Shown here piece by piece: positions 49,880-59,734 of a stretch of DNA of 64,000 bases (its first letter is position 1; every line of letters starts with the position of its first letter). Position numbers and translations under genes: made by a program. A model generated the notes under the pieces. That model had not been told where the DNA came from and ran no database searches. It saw only the letters and a program-made list of their open reading frames with translations. This stretch comes from Kluyvera intermedia (lineage in GTDB: Bacteria > Pseudomonadota > Gammaproteobacteria > Enterobacterales > Enterobacteriaceae). The DNA lies in contig NZ_CP139986.1 in the NCBI RefSeq assembly GCF_034424175.1, positions 744,001 to 808,000 of the forward strand, read 5' to 3'.

Positions 49880-51260
49880 GTAAATCTCCTTGAATTAACA
49901 ATTGTTTTGGATTTTTTGCATTAATTACCGACTCAGGAACTGCATTGTTTTTCAGCAGTAGCCAGCGGCTTAATACGCCATTCAGTTGTTCATTGATCTG
50001 TTTTTCCAGGGCTTCCGTGTTCAGCCCCTGGGCCCTGGCATCCTGAAATTGTGTCAGCAGGGATTCCAGCGGTGTTTCCTGATTCAGCAGTCGTTCCGCC
50101 TGCCAGGTGACGGTTTTGATATAGGAGAGGGTAAAGCCCTGTTTCTCTGTCTCCCTTTTCATCATCAGATCGGCAAAGTCGCGCAAATTCTGGCGTGCCT
50201 GCTGCCAGCCACGCATTTGTGGGCTGCCTTGTGCGCGCGTTTTCAGGATTTCATCCCACTGGGATGTAACCTGCTGCTGTTGGAGACTCTCAGGCCAGCG
50301 GCTGTCTGCGGTGCGCACCATTTGCATACCTGTTTCCAGTAGTTGCAGCGGTGAGGCGTCAGGCAACTGTTGCAGCCGTTGTGCGTAACTTTCCAGTTCA
50401 GGCGAAGCCAGCCAGAGCGTTGCCGCGCCCTGTGCCGTATCCCTGACCTCTGCCAACTGTTGTTGCATCGGGTACACCTGCCACCACCAGAGTGCGGCAG
50501 CGACGGCCGTTGTACAGGCAACTCCCACCATAAATCCTATACTGTTCCAGCCTGACGTGGCGCTGGCTACTGATGCCGTATCCTCCGTGGTGACATGGTG
50601 GACTTCCACCGTCATCTCTGGCAGGTCGGGCAGGGGTGGGATGCTTTCCTCCGTGACGGGCTGTTTTCTCTCCGGGGCATATATCAACGTTCTGACGGCG
50701 GCTTGTGACGGAGTGCTCACACTGCTTTTCGGCTGTGGTTCAAGTCGTTTACGCGTGTTCTGCACAAAATAAAGCAGGTTTTCTACATGCGGCTGGCGTT
50801 TCAGTTCCACCTGCTGGAGTTTGTCGCATATCAACTGCAATGCGCACTCAGTCCGGTATAGCAACGGCAGGTCAGTATCTGAAAAGGATAGTTGCTGGCG
50901 CAGAATATTACCGGTCCGGGTATTGAGCCAGTCAAGCATCCCGGTACGGGCTGGTTCATCCTGCGGCCAGAATTTATCCCAGTCGTGACTTATCATTGCC
51001 GCCAGCAGCTCCACCCCTTCGCAAAATCCGGGCAGCCCGTGCGTGCGCGTGCGCGCCAGGGTGTAATAGGTGGCCGTGTGTAGATCCACACCGTTGGCTT
51101 TAAAAATCGCCAGCGCCAGTGATTCCACCAGTTTCCAGTTCAGTTCTGGCTGCGACGGGTGAGAGGATTTATTGATCTCTTCCCGCAGGGCGCTGAATTC
51201 CGGCAGGCCACGAGGATCGCTTCCGGTAATAATAATTTGTGTGAGTATGTCCTTGCTCAT
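49872..51260 (-). CDS. ImpA-domain T6SS protein, VasL type
   Basis: The 462-residue protein has an N-terminal ImpA/TssA-like domain (about 1-130; SDPRGLPEFSALREEINKSSHPSQPELNWKLVES). A proline-rich linker follows, then one membrane helix (about 240-260, GFMVGVACTTAVAAALWWW) and a helical VasL C-terminal domain. Proteins of this build are TssA-related factors that act at the membrane complex or sheath; the exact role is unsettled. I chose the ATG at 51260 with GGAGG upstream. A separate classical tssA lies at 54810-56210, so two ImpA-domain proteins are encoded. Confidence 0.85.
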   Translation of the reverse strand: MSKDILTQIIITGSDPRGLPEFSALREEINKSSHPSQPELNWKLVESLALAIFKANGVDLHTATYYTLARTRTHGLPGFCEGVELLAAMISHDWDKFWPQDEPARTGMLDWLNTRTGNILRQQLSFSDTDLPLLYRTECALQLICDKLQQVELKRQPHVENLLYFVQNTRKRLEPQPKSSVSTPSQAAVRTLIYAPERKQPVTEESIPPLPDLPEMTVEVHHVTTEDTASVASATSGWNSIGFMVGVACTTAVAAALWWWQVYPMQQQLAEVRDTAQGAATLWLASPELESYAQRLQQLPDASPLQLLETGMQMVRTADSRWPESLQQQQVTSQWDEILKTRAQGSPQMRGWQQARQNLRDFADLMMKRETEKQGFTLSYIKTVTWQAERLLNQETPLESLLTQFQDARAQGLNTEALEKQINEQLNGVLSRWLLLKNNAVPESVINAKNPKQLLIQGDLHG

Positions 51261-51270
51261 TTTAGCCTCC

Positions 51271-54200
51271 TCAATACAGGGTATCCGACAGCCGGAACTG
51301 ACTAAATAATCCGCCGGTGAACGGGTTATCTTCCGTGTCCGTATGTACCCGGTACACCATTGCGCCGCCGTCCACGTTAAAGCGAACGCTGAATGTACCA
51401 TCCTGTACGCCGGTGAGTTGCCCTGCGCCAAACAACCTGAACTGCGCCCACGGTCCGCTGAAACTGATGCTGCGCGGCGCGTTGCCACCAGTGCCAATCA
51501 GCGTCAGCTTGCTTTCATTACCCTCACGCATGTTATTCGGCCAGACCAGATGCGCGGTATAATTGCGGCCCTGGTTATAGTCCACCAGCTGACCGTCAAA
51601 GTTGAGTACACTGCGTCGTTTATTGCCGGAAAGCGATACGGTTTCCACGGCAAACTGGGCGCCCAGCCCATTTTGCCGGCTGAAAAATGCTTCGCGGATC
51701 TCCTGTGCGGTCTCCAGTTGCCTGTGGATATCCTCGCGAATGATGACGCTGTTGTCCCCGTCTCCCAGGCTCAGGTCGTTCTCCATAAACAGCCGCAGGT
51801 TCTGCTGATAAAAGGTATCCAGTACGCCATCCGGTTTAAAGAAGCGTTCAAACGCATCCAGCGACGCATCCTGTGATGAGCGCGGGTTAAAGGGATATTT
51901 GTCAGCAAGCTGCTCGTTAAACGGTTTCACCACGTTATCGCGCCAGTCCACTTCCATGTAGTGGACTGCCTCCACCATCACCACATGCCAGGCCTGATCC
52001 GCTAGCCTACCTACCCAGCGGTTAAGCGGGGCTGGCAATGTTTTTGCCATCTGGCGGGTGGCGAAGATGGGATCACTGCTGTTTTGATCCAGCCGAAGCT
52101 GCACTGCTTTAAGCGCTGATTTTCCCGGTAGTGGTGCGTTCTGTATCGCCAGCAGGTATCGGTGCAGTTCCGTCAGTTGTTGATAGACCGCCTGCATGGT
52201 GTTTTCTTTGTCTTTCTTTAGTGCCAGCGTGCTGTTCTCCGGAGCAAACTCATGCCCCAGGCGTGTCAGTAACTGATAATCCGGCTCAGCTATGGCTTCC
52301 TGAAGCGCTTTGTCATCCAGTTTTTCAGAGAGTACGGTGGGCTGTGTGTTGTCGCGCAGTGCCGTCAGAGCCCGCTGGAGCGGCTGATCGCCACTGATAA
52401 TTTGCTCCAGGGCGCCGGTCAGTTCAGCAATAGATTTGTAACTGCGCACATTAAGGTTATCCATCCCGGCACGCCAGGTGGCGGTGTAGTCGCTGAGATA
52501 CTGCTCGGTGAGCTGGCGCTGAATTTCTGCCCGGTCAGCCTCACTGTATTTAACGCTGTGGGTAAGGTTCAGTACCCAGGAATCCATCGCCGTCAGTTCA
52601 ACCAGCGCATCGCGTTGTTTGACAAAATAACTTTGCAGGCCATAACGGGTGAGGAACTGCGGAACAATAAGTTTATTATCGTCCCCGGAGGTAAACACCA
52701 GATCAAACGTGGCACCCACTTGGTCACGCAAGTTCAAATCGGCGGGCAGCACGCCGAGCGCACGCGTTTTCAGACTTTGGTAAACACGCTGGTAGACGGG
52801 GAGTTTGCTGAGTTCTTTCTGGGCTGCCAGCACCGGGCCGTCATACGGCGTCCAGCGGTTGATGGCGTCGACGTCGCCTGCCTGACGTTCCGCGTGCCAA
52901 TCAGTATGTTGCAAGGCATAGTCCAGGTGAGACATAAGCTGCGCCTGGAGATCACGCTGACCATGGAACTTATCGCTCCAGCGTTTTGCCATGTACTGCT
53001 TCACCACCTCGTTGCTGCGTCCGCTTTTATCCTCCAGCATTCTCATGACGCGCACTACCGCGAGTTTTTCCTCGCTCTCTGCTGGTGCAGCATTCATCTC
53101 TTTGACCAGACCATTAAAAAGAGCCGGGAGATAACGCTGCTCCAGCAGTTGCAGGTAGGTCTGCTCCACAAACGGGCCGATACGTCTGCCCTGATACAGC
53201 CCCATATCGGCCACGCGGCTGCGATCACCCCAGTCGCCGTAGGCTAGCGTGGCATCACGCACCGGGTTAAGCAACGGCAGTTGCAGGTTGCCGTAATCGT
53301 CCATGCCCTGCGGCGGTGGTACGGACATAAATGCTTTTGCCTGTTCCAGAACGGTGATGCCGGATTGCCAGTTATTATTATAATAGTGATGCCAGCCCAT
53401 AATCAGCAGCACCGCAGCAATGCCGCCAGTAATGGAAAACACCGATAACCGTCGGCGGGATTGCATCAGCCAGACGCGGCTTTCACCTGCGAGGTTAGGC
53501 TCTGCCAGTAAGGTCTGTGGAAACAGATTGCGGGTAAAATAGGGAGCCGTGTCCACCAGAGGCCTGGCCGTCATTGGGCTGTTGCCCAGGCGGAATTGAC
53601 GGGCGGCAGATTGCATAAAAATATCGTCTATCTGGCCGCGTTGCAGGGAGGAGGTGAAGTACACGCCGCGCAGCTTGACGTCCATATTTTCTCCGTCCAG
53701 CAGTCCGTCCAGCAGCGATACCAGCGGCTCGCGGCTCCCCTGTATCTGGCGAACAAAGCTGAAAAGGGAACTGCGGGAGCCGGGAGTTAACATCCGCTCC
53801 GGCAGGGCGTTATTGAGCTGTTCGCCCCAGGTCTGCCAGAACGCATTCAGCTCCGTGCGCCAGTCGTCATTTTCGTGGGCATGACGGGTAAAGGTGACGC
53901 CAAGAATGGCATCGCGATCGTTCCTGCCCAGGGTCTGAAATAGCGCGGCGAAACCGTGCAGTAAATCCAGCCGGGTCAGTACCACATACACCGGTAACTG
54001 GCAGTGAAGGTGCTGGCGTATATCCTGCAATCGCCCACGCAGTATTTGCAATAGGTGCTCTCGGCGTTGTTTGTCGGCAGTCAGCAGATCGGGCAAATCC
54101 AGCGTCAGTATCAGGCCGTTCAGTGGTTGTCTGGCACGTTTTTGTACCAGCCAGTCCAGCATAGTTGTCCACAGGCGGCGGTGTAGCACATCCGCCTCCG

Positions 54201-54792
54201 GTTGCTCAAAGAGCAGGCCGTCTGTATCAAAAATGACCGCCTGTTTTCCCACGTGGGGGGTAACGTATCGGCGTAGTTCCACTCCCCGCATGGCCTCCGG
54301 GGCGTATATAATGTCGGACGGAAAACCTTCGCGCAGCAGTGATGTTTTGCCGCTTCCTGATGGACCAATAACCATATACCACGGCAGTTGCCATAGGTAG
54401 CGACGGTTGTCGAGATGGCGTTGTAGACGCAGCAGCCAGTGGTCAAGATAACGTTGTTGGGCCGTCAGCTCTATGGTCAGCGGATCTTTTTCCTCTTCAC
54501 GCTGTTGTTTTTGCTGTTTTTCCAGCTGCTGCAGGCGCTTCATCACCCTAATGGTAAGCCATACCAGCGCTGCGAGCGCCCAAGCCGCCGTCGCCAGCCA
54601 GCGGTTCGTCAACGGTTTAAGCCACTGCTCGTCGTATAACGACCATGACGGGCCTTTCCACCAGATCCATACCAGCAGCACAATCCACACCAGTGCCAGA
54701 AGCCAGGCGGCGGAAACCTTAAAGCGGGGCATCGCCGGGGCGAGGGCGGATCGCAAATTGCTGAAAAGTCGAGGTGTTGGTAATCTGAACAC
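51271..54792 (-). CDS. tssM: T6SS membrane-complex protein TssM (IcmF/VasK)
   Basis: This 1173-residue inner-membrane protein spans to the outer-membrane lipoprotein TssJ. Two N-terminal helices (about 27-47 and 66-84) precede a cytoplasmic domain with a Walker A motif GPSGSGKTSLL (P-loop intact) and FDTDGLLFE. A third helix (about 453-475) leads to the long periplasmic part. The C-terminus has the beta-rich TssJ-binding domain with SFSGPWAQFRLF and a final FSQFRLSDTLY. It follows tssA by 17 bp in the same operon. Confidence 0.96.
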   Translation of the reverse strand: MFRLPTPRLFSNLRSALAPAMPRFKVSAAWLLALVWIVLLVWIWWKGPSWSLYDEQWLKPLTNRWLATAAWALAALVWLTIRVMKRLQQLEKQQKQQREEEKDPLTIELTAQQRYLDHWLLRLQRHLDNRRYLWQLPWYMVIGPSGSGKTSLLREGFPSDIIYAPEAMRGVELRRYVTPHVGKQAVIFDTDGLLFEQPEADVLHRRLWTTMLDWLVQKRARQPLNGLILTLDLPDLLTADKQRREHLLQILRGRLQDIRQHLHCQLPVYVVLTRLDLLHGFAALFQTLGRNDRDAILGVTFTRHAHENDDWRTELNAFWQTWGEQLNNALPERMLTPGSRSSLFSFVRQIQGSREPLVSLLDGLLDGENMDVKLRGVYFTSSLQRGQIDDIFMQSAARQFRLGNSPMTARPLVDTAPYFTRNLFPQTLLAEPNLAGESRVWLMQSRRRLSVFSITGGIAAVLLIMGWHHYYNNNWQSGITVLEQAKAFMSVPPPQGMDDYGNLQLPLLNPVRDATLAYGDWGDRSRVADMGLYQGRRIGPFVEQTYLQLLEQRYLPALFNGLVKEMNAAPAESEEKLAVVRVMRMLEDKSGRSNEVVKQYMAKRWSDKFHGQRDLQAQLMSHLDYALQHTDWHAERQAGDVDAINRWTPYDGPVLAAQKELSKLPVYQRVYQSLKTRALGVLPADLNLRDQVGATFDLVFTSGDDNKLIVPQFLTRYGLQSYFVKQRDALVELTAMDSWVLNLTHSVKYSEADRAEIQRQLTEQYLSDYTATWRAGMDNLNVRSYKSIAELTGALEQIISGDQPLQRALTALRDNTQPTVLSEKLDDKALQEAIAEPDYQLLTRLGHEFAPENSTLALKKDKENTMQAVYQQLTELHRYLLAIQNAPLPGKSALKAVQLRLDQNSSDPIFATRQMAKTLPAPLNRWVGRLADQAWHVVMVEAVHYMEVDWRDNVVKPFNEQLADKYPFNPRSSQDASLDAFERFFKPDGVLDTFYQQNLRLFMENDLSLGDGDNSVIIREDIHRQLETAQEIREAFFSRQNGLGAQFAVETVSLSGNKRRSVLNFDGQLVDYNQGRNYTAHLVWPNNMREGNESKLTLIGTGGNAPRSISFSGPWAQFRLFGAGQLTGVQDGTFSVRFNVDGGAMVYRVHTDTEDNPFTGGLFSQFRLSDTLY

Positions 54793-54809
54793 AGTAACTC
54801 CTTGTCACT

Positions 54810-56210
54810 TTATAATTTTTCTGCCGTGAATTTTTGTTCTAGTTGCTCCAGCAGGGACGGTTCCCAGTCAGCCAGCGTCATCCGTAGCCCTGCTTCAAAC
54901 AACATCCGGAACTGCTGCTCAGCAAGCTGATCCATTCCGGCTTCTTCCATTAGTTGCGCGCTAAGATACTGTCGGTGGAACCGATCGCGAGGCTCGCCTT
55001 CCGGCAACTTTTCCAGGTATTGCAACGCCGCTTCCAGTCCCTTCTCGCTGAAACACTCGCGGACAGCCTCTGTTTCTTCGTCGGTCCGCACAATTGACGC
55101 TGTTTGGCTCCCCGGAGATGCCGCCAGCCACTGTTTTGTCTGTTCGCTTATAAACGGCGTGCGGTCATTAAACAGCAGGGTGGCAAGTTGAGGCAGGCGG
55201 GCGAGAAAACGAGCCATTTCATCCCGGATGGCTTCTGCTGCACTGGTGTAACCCAGGTGTTGCGCGGTCTGCGCCGAAAGGTAATGGCCATCGAGCCAGT
55301 ACGGGGCCAGAAGCAGGCTTTTTTCCACCTGCTGCCAGAGCGTCAGATCGGCATTGTTCAGTCGGGTCTGATAATCGGCGGTCATATCAGCAGGCACCGC
55401 CGCCAGCGATGTCCGCCCGTCGCTTTCAGCCTGGGGGACGGACGTAATGGCCTGCCATAACGCATGGCGGCGCAGGCGGTAGCCCTGCGGCGAATCGGGT
55501 TGGCGTTCGCAAAGAATGGCGGCGACTTTCAACAGTGTGTCGCGCCAGGACTTGTCATCATGGCTTTCAATATCGACAATCGGGACAGCGGCGATGGCCG
55601 ATGCTGGAGAGGTCGGAGGGGCAGTTAGCGGAGGTGAACCGGCAGATGGCGGCGCAGGCTTAACAGGGTCTGCCCTGTGAAATGCCCGGCGATACTGCGA
55701 CGATAGGTCATCCACGGCCTGTGCCAGCCCTGGGGCATTATGTTCCTGCCAGCGCTGCGCCAGTTTTGCTAGCTCCGCCAGCAGGCCGTCGCGCTGCGTG
55801 GCATCTGCATTTTCTGCGAAACCCTCCACTCCGGCTTCAAAGCGTTTGGTAACCTGAGCGGCAACGCGCTGTTTATGTACGGCATTTTTCGGTGCGGCCA
55901 GCGTCCAGAAATTCTCCACGTACAGCGCCAGTAAACGCAGCGCCAGCAGTGGATCACCGGCGTGTTGCAGGGTGCGTAGCAGATGCGCCAGTAAGCGAAA
56001 ATCTTTGCTTTCCGAGGCCAGAAGCACCAGCCCCCGGCGCTGAATTTCCGGGATATCCAGCTGACTGTGAGCCAGTGATCCGAGCTTAAGCATTTCACCG
56101 TCGATATATTCCCAGTCAGGATTATCATCTTTCAGCGCGGTAGCTTGTTTGTCTTCCGGCAGATTTTCCAACAGGTGCGAAATCCAGATATCTGGGTTAC
56201 GTAAGTCCAT
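54810..56210 (-). CDS. tssA: T6SS protein TssA (ImpA/VasJ family)
   Basis: The 466-residue cytosolic protein has an N-terminal ImpA domain (about 10-130; GSLAHSQLDIPEIQRRGLVLLASESKDFRLLAHLLRTL). A Pro/Ala/Ser-rich linker (about 180-205) follows, then a middle helical domain and a C-terminal VasJ-type domain (EAALQYLEKLPEGEPRDRFHRQYLSAQLMEEAG) that probably forms the ring contacting baseplate or sheath. TssA coordinates priming and elongation of the tail. I chose the ATG at 56210, 4 bp after the tagO-type gene's stop; the longer frame upstream lies inside that gene. Confidence 0.92.
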   Translation of the reverse strand: MDLRNPDIWISHLLENLPEDKQATALKDDNPDWEYIDGEMLKLGSLAHSQLDIPEIQRRGLVLLASESKDFRLLAHLLRTLQHAGDPLLALRLLALYVENFWTLAAPKNAVHKQRVAAQVTKRFEAGVEGFAENADATQRDGLLAELAKLAQRWQEHNAPGLAQAVDDLSSQYRRAFHRADPVKPAPPSAGSPPLTAPPTSPASAIAAVPIVDIESHDDKSWRDTLLKVAAILCERQPDSPQGYRLRRHALWQAITSVPQAESDGRTSLAAVPADMTADYQTRLNNADLTLWQQVEKSLLLAPYWLDGHYLSAQTAQHLGYTSAAEAIRDEMARFLARLPQLATLLFNDRTPFISEQTKQWLAASPGSQTASIVRTDEETEAVRECFSEKGLEAALQYLEKLPEGEPRDRFHRQYLSAQLMEEAGMDQLAEQQFRMLFEAGLRMTLADWEPSLLEQLEQKFTAEKL

Positions 56211-56214
56211 AGTG

Positions 56215-56943
56215 TTACTCTCCCGCCCAGTGGCAGGTGTCGCGTAGCGGCGCGATGGTTTTCGCCAGCCCGTCAATGTTAAATGTCAGTTTCCCGGCAG
56301 CACCGTCCGTACCGATGCCGATGGTCAGGTTTTTTGCGCCGAAAAGCTGTTTGATTTCGTCAATGCCGGATAAACCCCGGCTGGATTCCAGCAGCGTACC
56401 GTTCTCTCGGATGAACCAGTGAGACTGAAAGCGTCCCGTATCAGTTGTCAGTGTCACGGTGATATCACTGGGCGTCATGGCATGCGTCAGCGCCACCTGC
56501 ATTCGGGTGATGTTATCCACACAACTGAACATCAGCACCGGGCGCGGCGGGACGTTGCCGATAGCGGGCGTGGTGATAATCACCGTTGGCCGCTCTCCAC
56601 CGCTCTGTGTCATCATCAGTGTGATGGAGTTGTCCGGACGCTGTTTTTCCTGAGTGTAGGCCCGCTTCCAGCCTTCACCTTCATAACTGGCTTTTACCAG
56701 TGCGCCATCAAAGCCGGGTTGCTCTGATGCCAGAATATGGTCATAGCAGTCAAGACGCTCCAGCGCAGCAGGCTCCCGACGACAGACCATCATGGTACTG
56801 AGCGTTGTCAGTGCGTTGGTTTCCGGCACCACAATCCCCGGCAGTACGGCAACCGCCTGTTTCGCAGGTGTTTCCGCCTGTACTGCGCCAGGAAATAATC
56901 CCGGCAGCAGCATCATGATCAGTAGCGTCTGCATTCTGCTCAT
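56215..56943 (-). CDS. tagO: T6SS-associated exported protein TagO/VasI
   Basis: The 242-residue protein has a signal peptide (MSRMQTLLIMMLLPGLFPGAV, cleaved near VQAE). It has the VasI/VMAP03 pattern: a Cys pair in VCRREPAALERLDCYDHIL, a beta-rich middle (RPVLMFSCVDNITRMQVAL), and a C-terminal IDGLAKTIAPLRDTCHWAGE. No lipobox is seen. The function is not settled in the family, though it is common in T6SS loci of this type. The start overlaps the clpV stop by 4 bp (ATGA). Confidence 0.88.
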   Translation of the reverse strand: MSRMQTLLIMMLLPGLFPGAVQAETPAKQAVAVLPGIVVPETNALTTLSTMMVCRREPAALERLDCYDHILASEQPGFDGALVKASYEGEGWKRAYTQEKQRPDNSITLMMTQSGGERPTVIITTPAIGNVPPRPVLMFSCVDNITRMQVALTHAMTPSDITVTLTTDTGRFQSHWFIRENGTLLESSRGLSGIDEIKQLFGAKNLTIGIGTDGAAGKLTFNIDGLAKTIAPLRDTCHWAGE

Positions 56944-59726
56944 AAAACGGTTTCGTCCTCTATTTCCGCTTCAGGCTGCATGTTATCTGCCTGGCTATCA
57001 TCCGGTGCATCTTCTACGTCAGCGGTAAACGCACCGTCCGTCACGCGTAGCACGATGCGGGCAATCGCCGTGTTCGCCGCCATTTTCTGCAACAGCAGAA
57101 GAGACAGTGGCGGCAGCATCTCGCCGTCGATAACCGATTCCAGCATCCGCGCGCCGTTTTCAGCGCGGGTGACGCGCTGCATGATTTCGTCGGTCACTTC
57201 CGGCTCAATCACCACCTCCGCGCTGAAGCGGGTGTGCAGCACGTTATCCAGCCGCGCCAGCTTCCCGGCGATAATGACAGAGAGTGTTTCACGCGACAGC
57301 GGCAGATACGGCACCACTTCCATGCGCGCCAGCAGCGCGGGTTTGAAGAAGTCTGCCAGTACCGGATACAGCGCATCGTGCATGGTTTCCGGGGTGTCGG
57401 CATGTTCGACAATCACCTGATACCCAAGGTTGGAGGTCAGGAAAAAGACGATGTTTTTACAATCAATCAGACGACCTTCGCCGTCGGCCATCTCGCCTTT
57501 ATCAAAGGCCTGGTAAAACAGGTTAAGCACGTCCGGGTGGGCTTTTTCCACTTCATCCAGCAGCACCACTGAGTACGGTTTCTGACGGATGGCTTCAGTC
57601 AGCACGCCACCTTCGCCATAGCCGACATAGCCTGGAGGGGAACCAATCAGGCGCGAGACGGTGTGTTTTTCCTGGAACTCCGACATATTGATGGTGGTGA
57701 GGTACTGGCGCCCGCCGTAGAGCAGTTCAGCCAGTTGCAGCACGGTTTCAGTTTTACCGACACCACTGGGGCCAGCCAGCAGGAACGCGCCTAGCGGACG
57801 CCCCGGGCGGCGCAAATCGGCGCGTGCAGTAAGCAGGTGTTTATGCAGGTGTTTGATCGCCAGTTCCTGGCCTTTGATGGTGTCGCCCAGCCACTGCGGC
57901 AAATCCGTGATAACAGACATTTCGTTTTGCGACAGGCGGTTAAGCGGCACGCCTGTCCATTCGGCAATGACGGCGGCGATTTGCTTTTTATCGACATGAG
58001 GGGAAACCAATAGTTGTGTATGGTGCAGAGTCTCTAGTTCAGCGGTTAACAGCGCCAGGCGCTTTGCTGGGGGGATTTCTGGTTCCGGCTGAGTGACTAC
58101 CGACTCATTCACAGCCACGGCATCCTCGTTGGATGGCTCATTCACCGAAGCAGCAATATTGTCGGAAGCCGCCGTTTTCGGTGCGACGTTATCTTCTTCG
58201 CCGTTTGCTTCCGATTCGTCCAGCAGTTCCTTACGCAGCGCGATAATTTCCTGTACCACTGCCTGCTGTTGATGCCATGCCGCTTCCAGTTGATCCAGTT
58301 TGCTCAGCGTTTCGTCATACTGCACAAGCACTTCGGTCAGCCGTGAGGTGTCTGACCGTAGACCGATAAGGACCTCGCGTTCAAGCTGGCACATCTCCAC
58401 TTCGCACTGGTGGCGCAGGGTGGTCAGCGCGGAAATTTGCTTCGGCGGAGAGGAAAGGTTAATCGCTACCCGCGCACAAGCTGTATCCAGCACATCGATG
58501 GCTTTATCCGGCAACTGGCGACCAGATAAGTAACGCTCGCTCAACGTCGCCGCTGCCTGTAACGCTTCATCGTCAATCAGTACACCATGGGACTGCTCAT
58601 ACACCCCTGACAGGCCGCGCAGAATAATGGTGGCTTCGTCAGCATTGGGTTCGCTAACTTTGACCAACTGGAAACGACGCGACAAGGCGGCGTCTTTCTC
58701 GAAATATTTTTTATACTCGCTCCAGGTGGTGGCTGCGATGGTTTTCAGCTCGCCGCGTGCTAGCGCAGGCTTTAACAGGTTAGATATATCCAGCCCGCCC
58801 TGCTGGTTGCCCGCACCGATCAGCGTGTGGGCTTCGTCGATAAACAGAATAACGGGTTTCGGTGACTGAGTGACTTCCGTCATTAGCCCCTTAAATCGCT
58901 TCTCAAACTCGCCTTTCACCGATGCGCCTGCCTGTAGTGCACCAAGATCCAGGGTCATAATATCGGTGTCGCGTAGCTTGTCCGGTACCTGTCCGGCGAC
59001 AATGCGCAGCGCCAGCCCTTCGATCAGCGCGCTTTTACCGACGCCAGCCTCACCGACCACCACCGGATTGTTTTTACGGCGGCGGCAGAGAATGTCTATC
59101 ATCAAGTCGATTTCATTATCGCGACATAAAACAGGATCAAGTTTACCGTTGCGGGCATCAGCGGTCATATTGCTGGCGTAGCGGGCAAGCAGGCTGTCGC
59201 CGGTATCGGCTGCGGCGCTGATGACTTGTCCGTCCTCATTCTGCATAACCGACTCGGCGGACGTCTTCGTCCATCCGGCAAAATCCTGCTGTAGCTGATC
59301 ACGGTTGATGGCGGTGAGCAGCCGTGCGGCGGCAGGCAGCACATAGCGCTGCGGCGAGTGGAGCAGGGCGAGCAGTAGGGTGCCGCCGCGCAACTCCGTT
59401 TGCTGCATTTCAGCAGATGCCAGCAGCCAGGCCTCTTTCAACCATTCAACCAGCATGGGGGAAAACGACGGATAGCTATCCACTGAACGGGTTGTGGCGT
59501 AATTTTCCACTGTCAGCGCCTGGCGTAAATCATCTTTATTGATTCCGGCGTGTTCAGTAATTACCCGTAAATCGCTGCGCAGGATAGCCAGCATCTGGAT
59601 CAGTACGTGGCTAACAGTGATTTCTGCCGCTTGCTGGCTCATACATTCTGAGGCAGCGGCTTCCAAAGCCTGTTTCGCAAAGGGGTTAAGCCGTTTTACC
59701 AGTGTGGCCAAATCAATCTGGATCAT
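56940..59726 (-). CDS. clpV: T6SS sheath-recycling ATPase ClpV (TssH)
   Basis: This 928-residue AAA+ hexamer depolymerises the contracted TssBC sheath. The N-terminal sheath-binding domain (about 1-155) is followed by AAA module 1 with Walker A GEAGVGKSALIEG and Walker B ILFIDEAH. A middle coiled-coil domain follows. It carries an unusual acidic Asn/Ala-rich insert near residues 505-545 (ESEANGEEDNVAPKTAASDN). AAA module 2 has GPSGVGKTETV and VVLLDEVEKAH. The C-terminal tail is acidic. The insert in the middle domain is longer than I would expect for ClpV. Confidence 0.97.
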   Translation of the reverse strand: MIQIDLATLVKRLNPFAKQALEAAASECMSQQAAEITVSHVLIQMLAILRSDLRVITEHAGINKDDLRQALTVENYATTRSVDSYPSFSPMLVEWLKEAWLLASAEMQQTELRGGTLLLALLHSPQRYVLPAAARLLTAINRDQLQQDFAGWTKTSAESVMQNEDGQVISAAADTGDSLLARYASNMTADARNGKLDPVLCRDNEIDLMIDILCRRRKNNPVVVGEAGVGKSALIEGLALRIVAGQVPDKLRDTDIMTLDLGALQAGASVKGEFEKRFKGLMTEVTQSPKPVILFIDEAHTLIGAGNQQGGLDISNLLKPALARGELKTIAATTWSEYKKYFEKDAALSRRFQLVKVSEPNADEATIILRGLSGVYEQSHGVLIDDEALQAAATLSERYLSGRQLPDKAIDVLDTACARVAINLSSPPKQISALTTLRHQCEVEMCQLEREVLIGLRSDTSRLTEVLVQYDETLSKLDQLEAAWHQQQAVVQEIIALRKELLDESEANGEEDNVAPKTAASDNIAASVNEPSNEDAVAVNESVVTQPEPEIPPAKRLALLTAELETLHHTQLLVSPHVDKKQIAAVIAEWTGVPLNRLSQNEMSVITDLPQWLGDTIKGQELAIKHLHKHLLTARADLRRPGRPLGAFLLAGPSGVGKTETVLQLAELLYGGRQYLTTINMSEFQEKHTVSRLIGSPPGYVGYGEGGVLTEAIRQKPYSVVLLDEVEKAHPDVLNLFYQAFDKGEMADGEGRLIDCKNIVFFLTSNLGYQVIVEHADTPETMHDALYPVLADFFKPALLARMEVVPYLPLSRETLSVIIAGKLARLDNVLHTRFSAEVVIEPEVTDEIMQRVTRAENGARMLESVIDGEMLPPLSLLLLQKMAANTAIARIVLRVTDGAFTADVEDAPDDSQADNMQPEAEIEDETVL

Positions 59727-59734
59727 ATGTGTCC

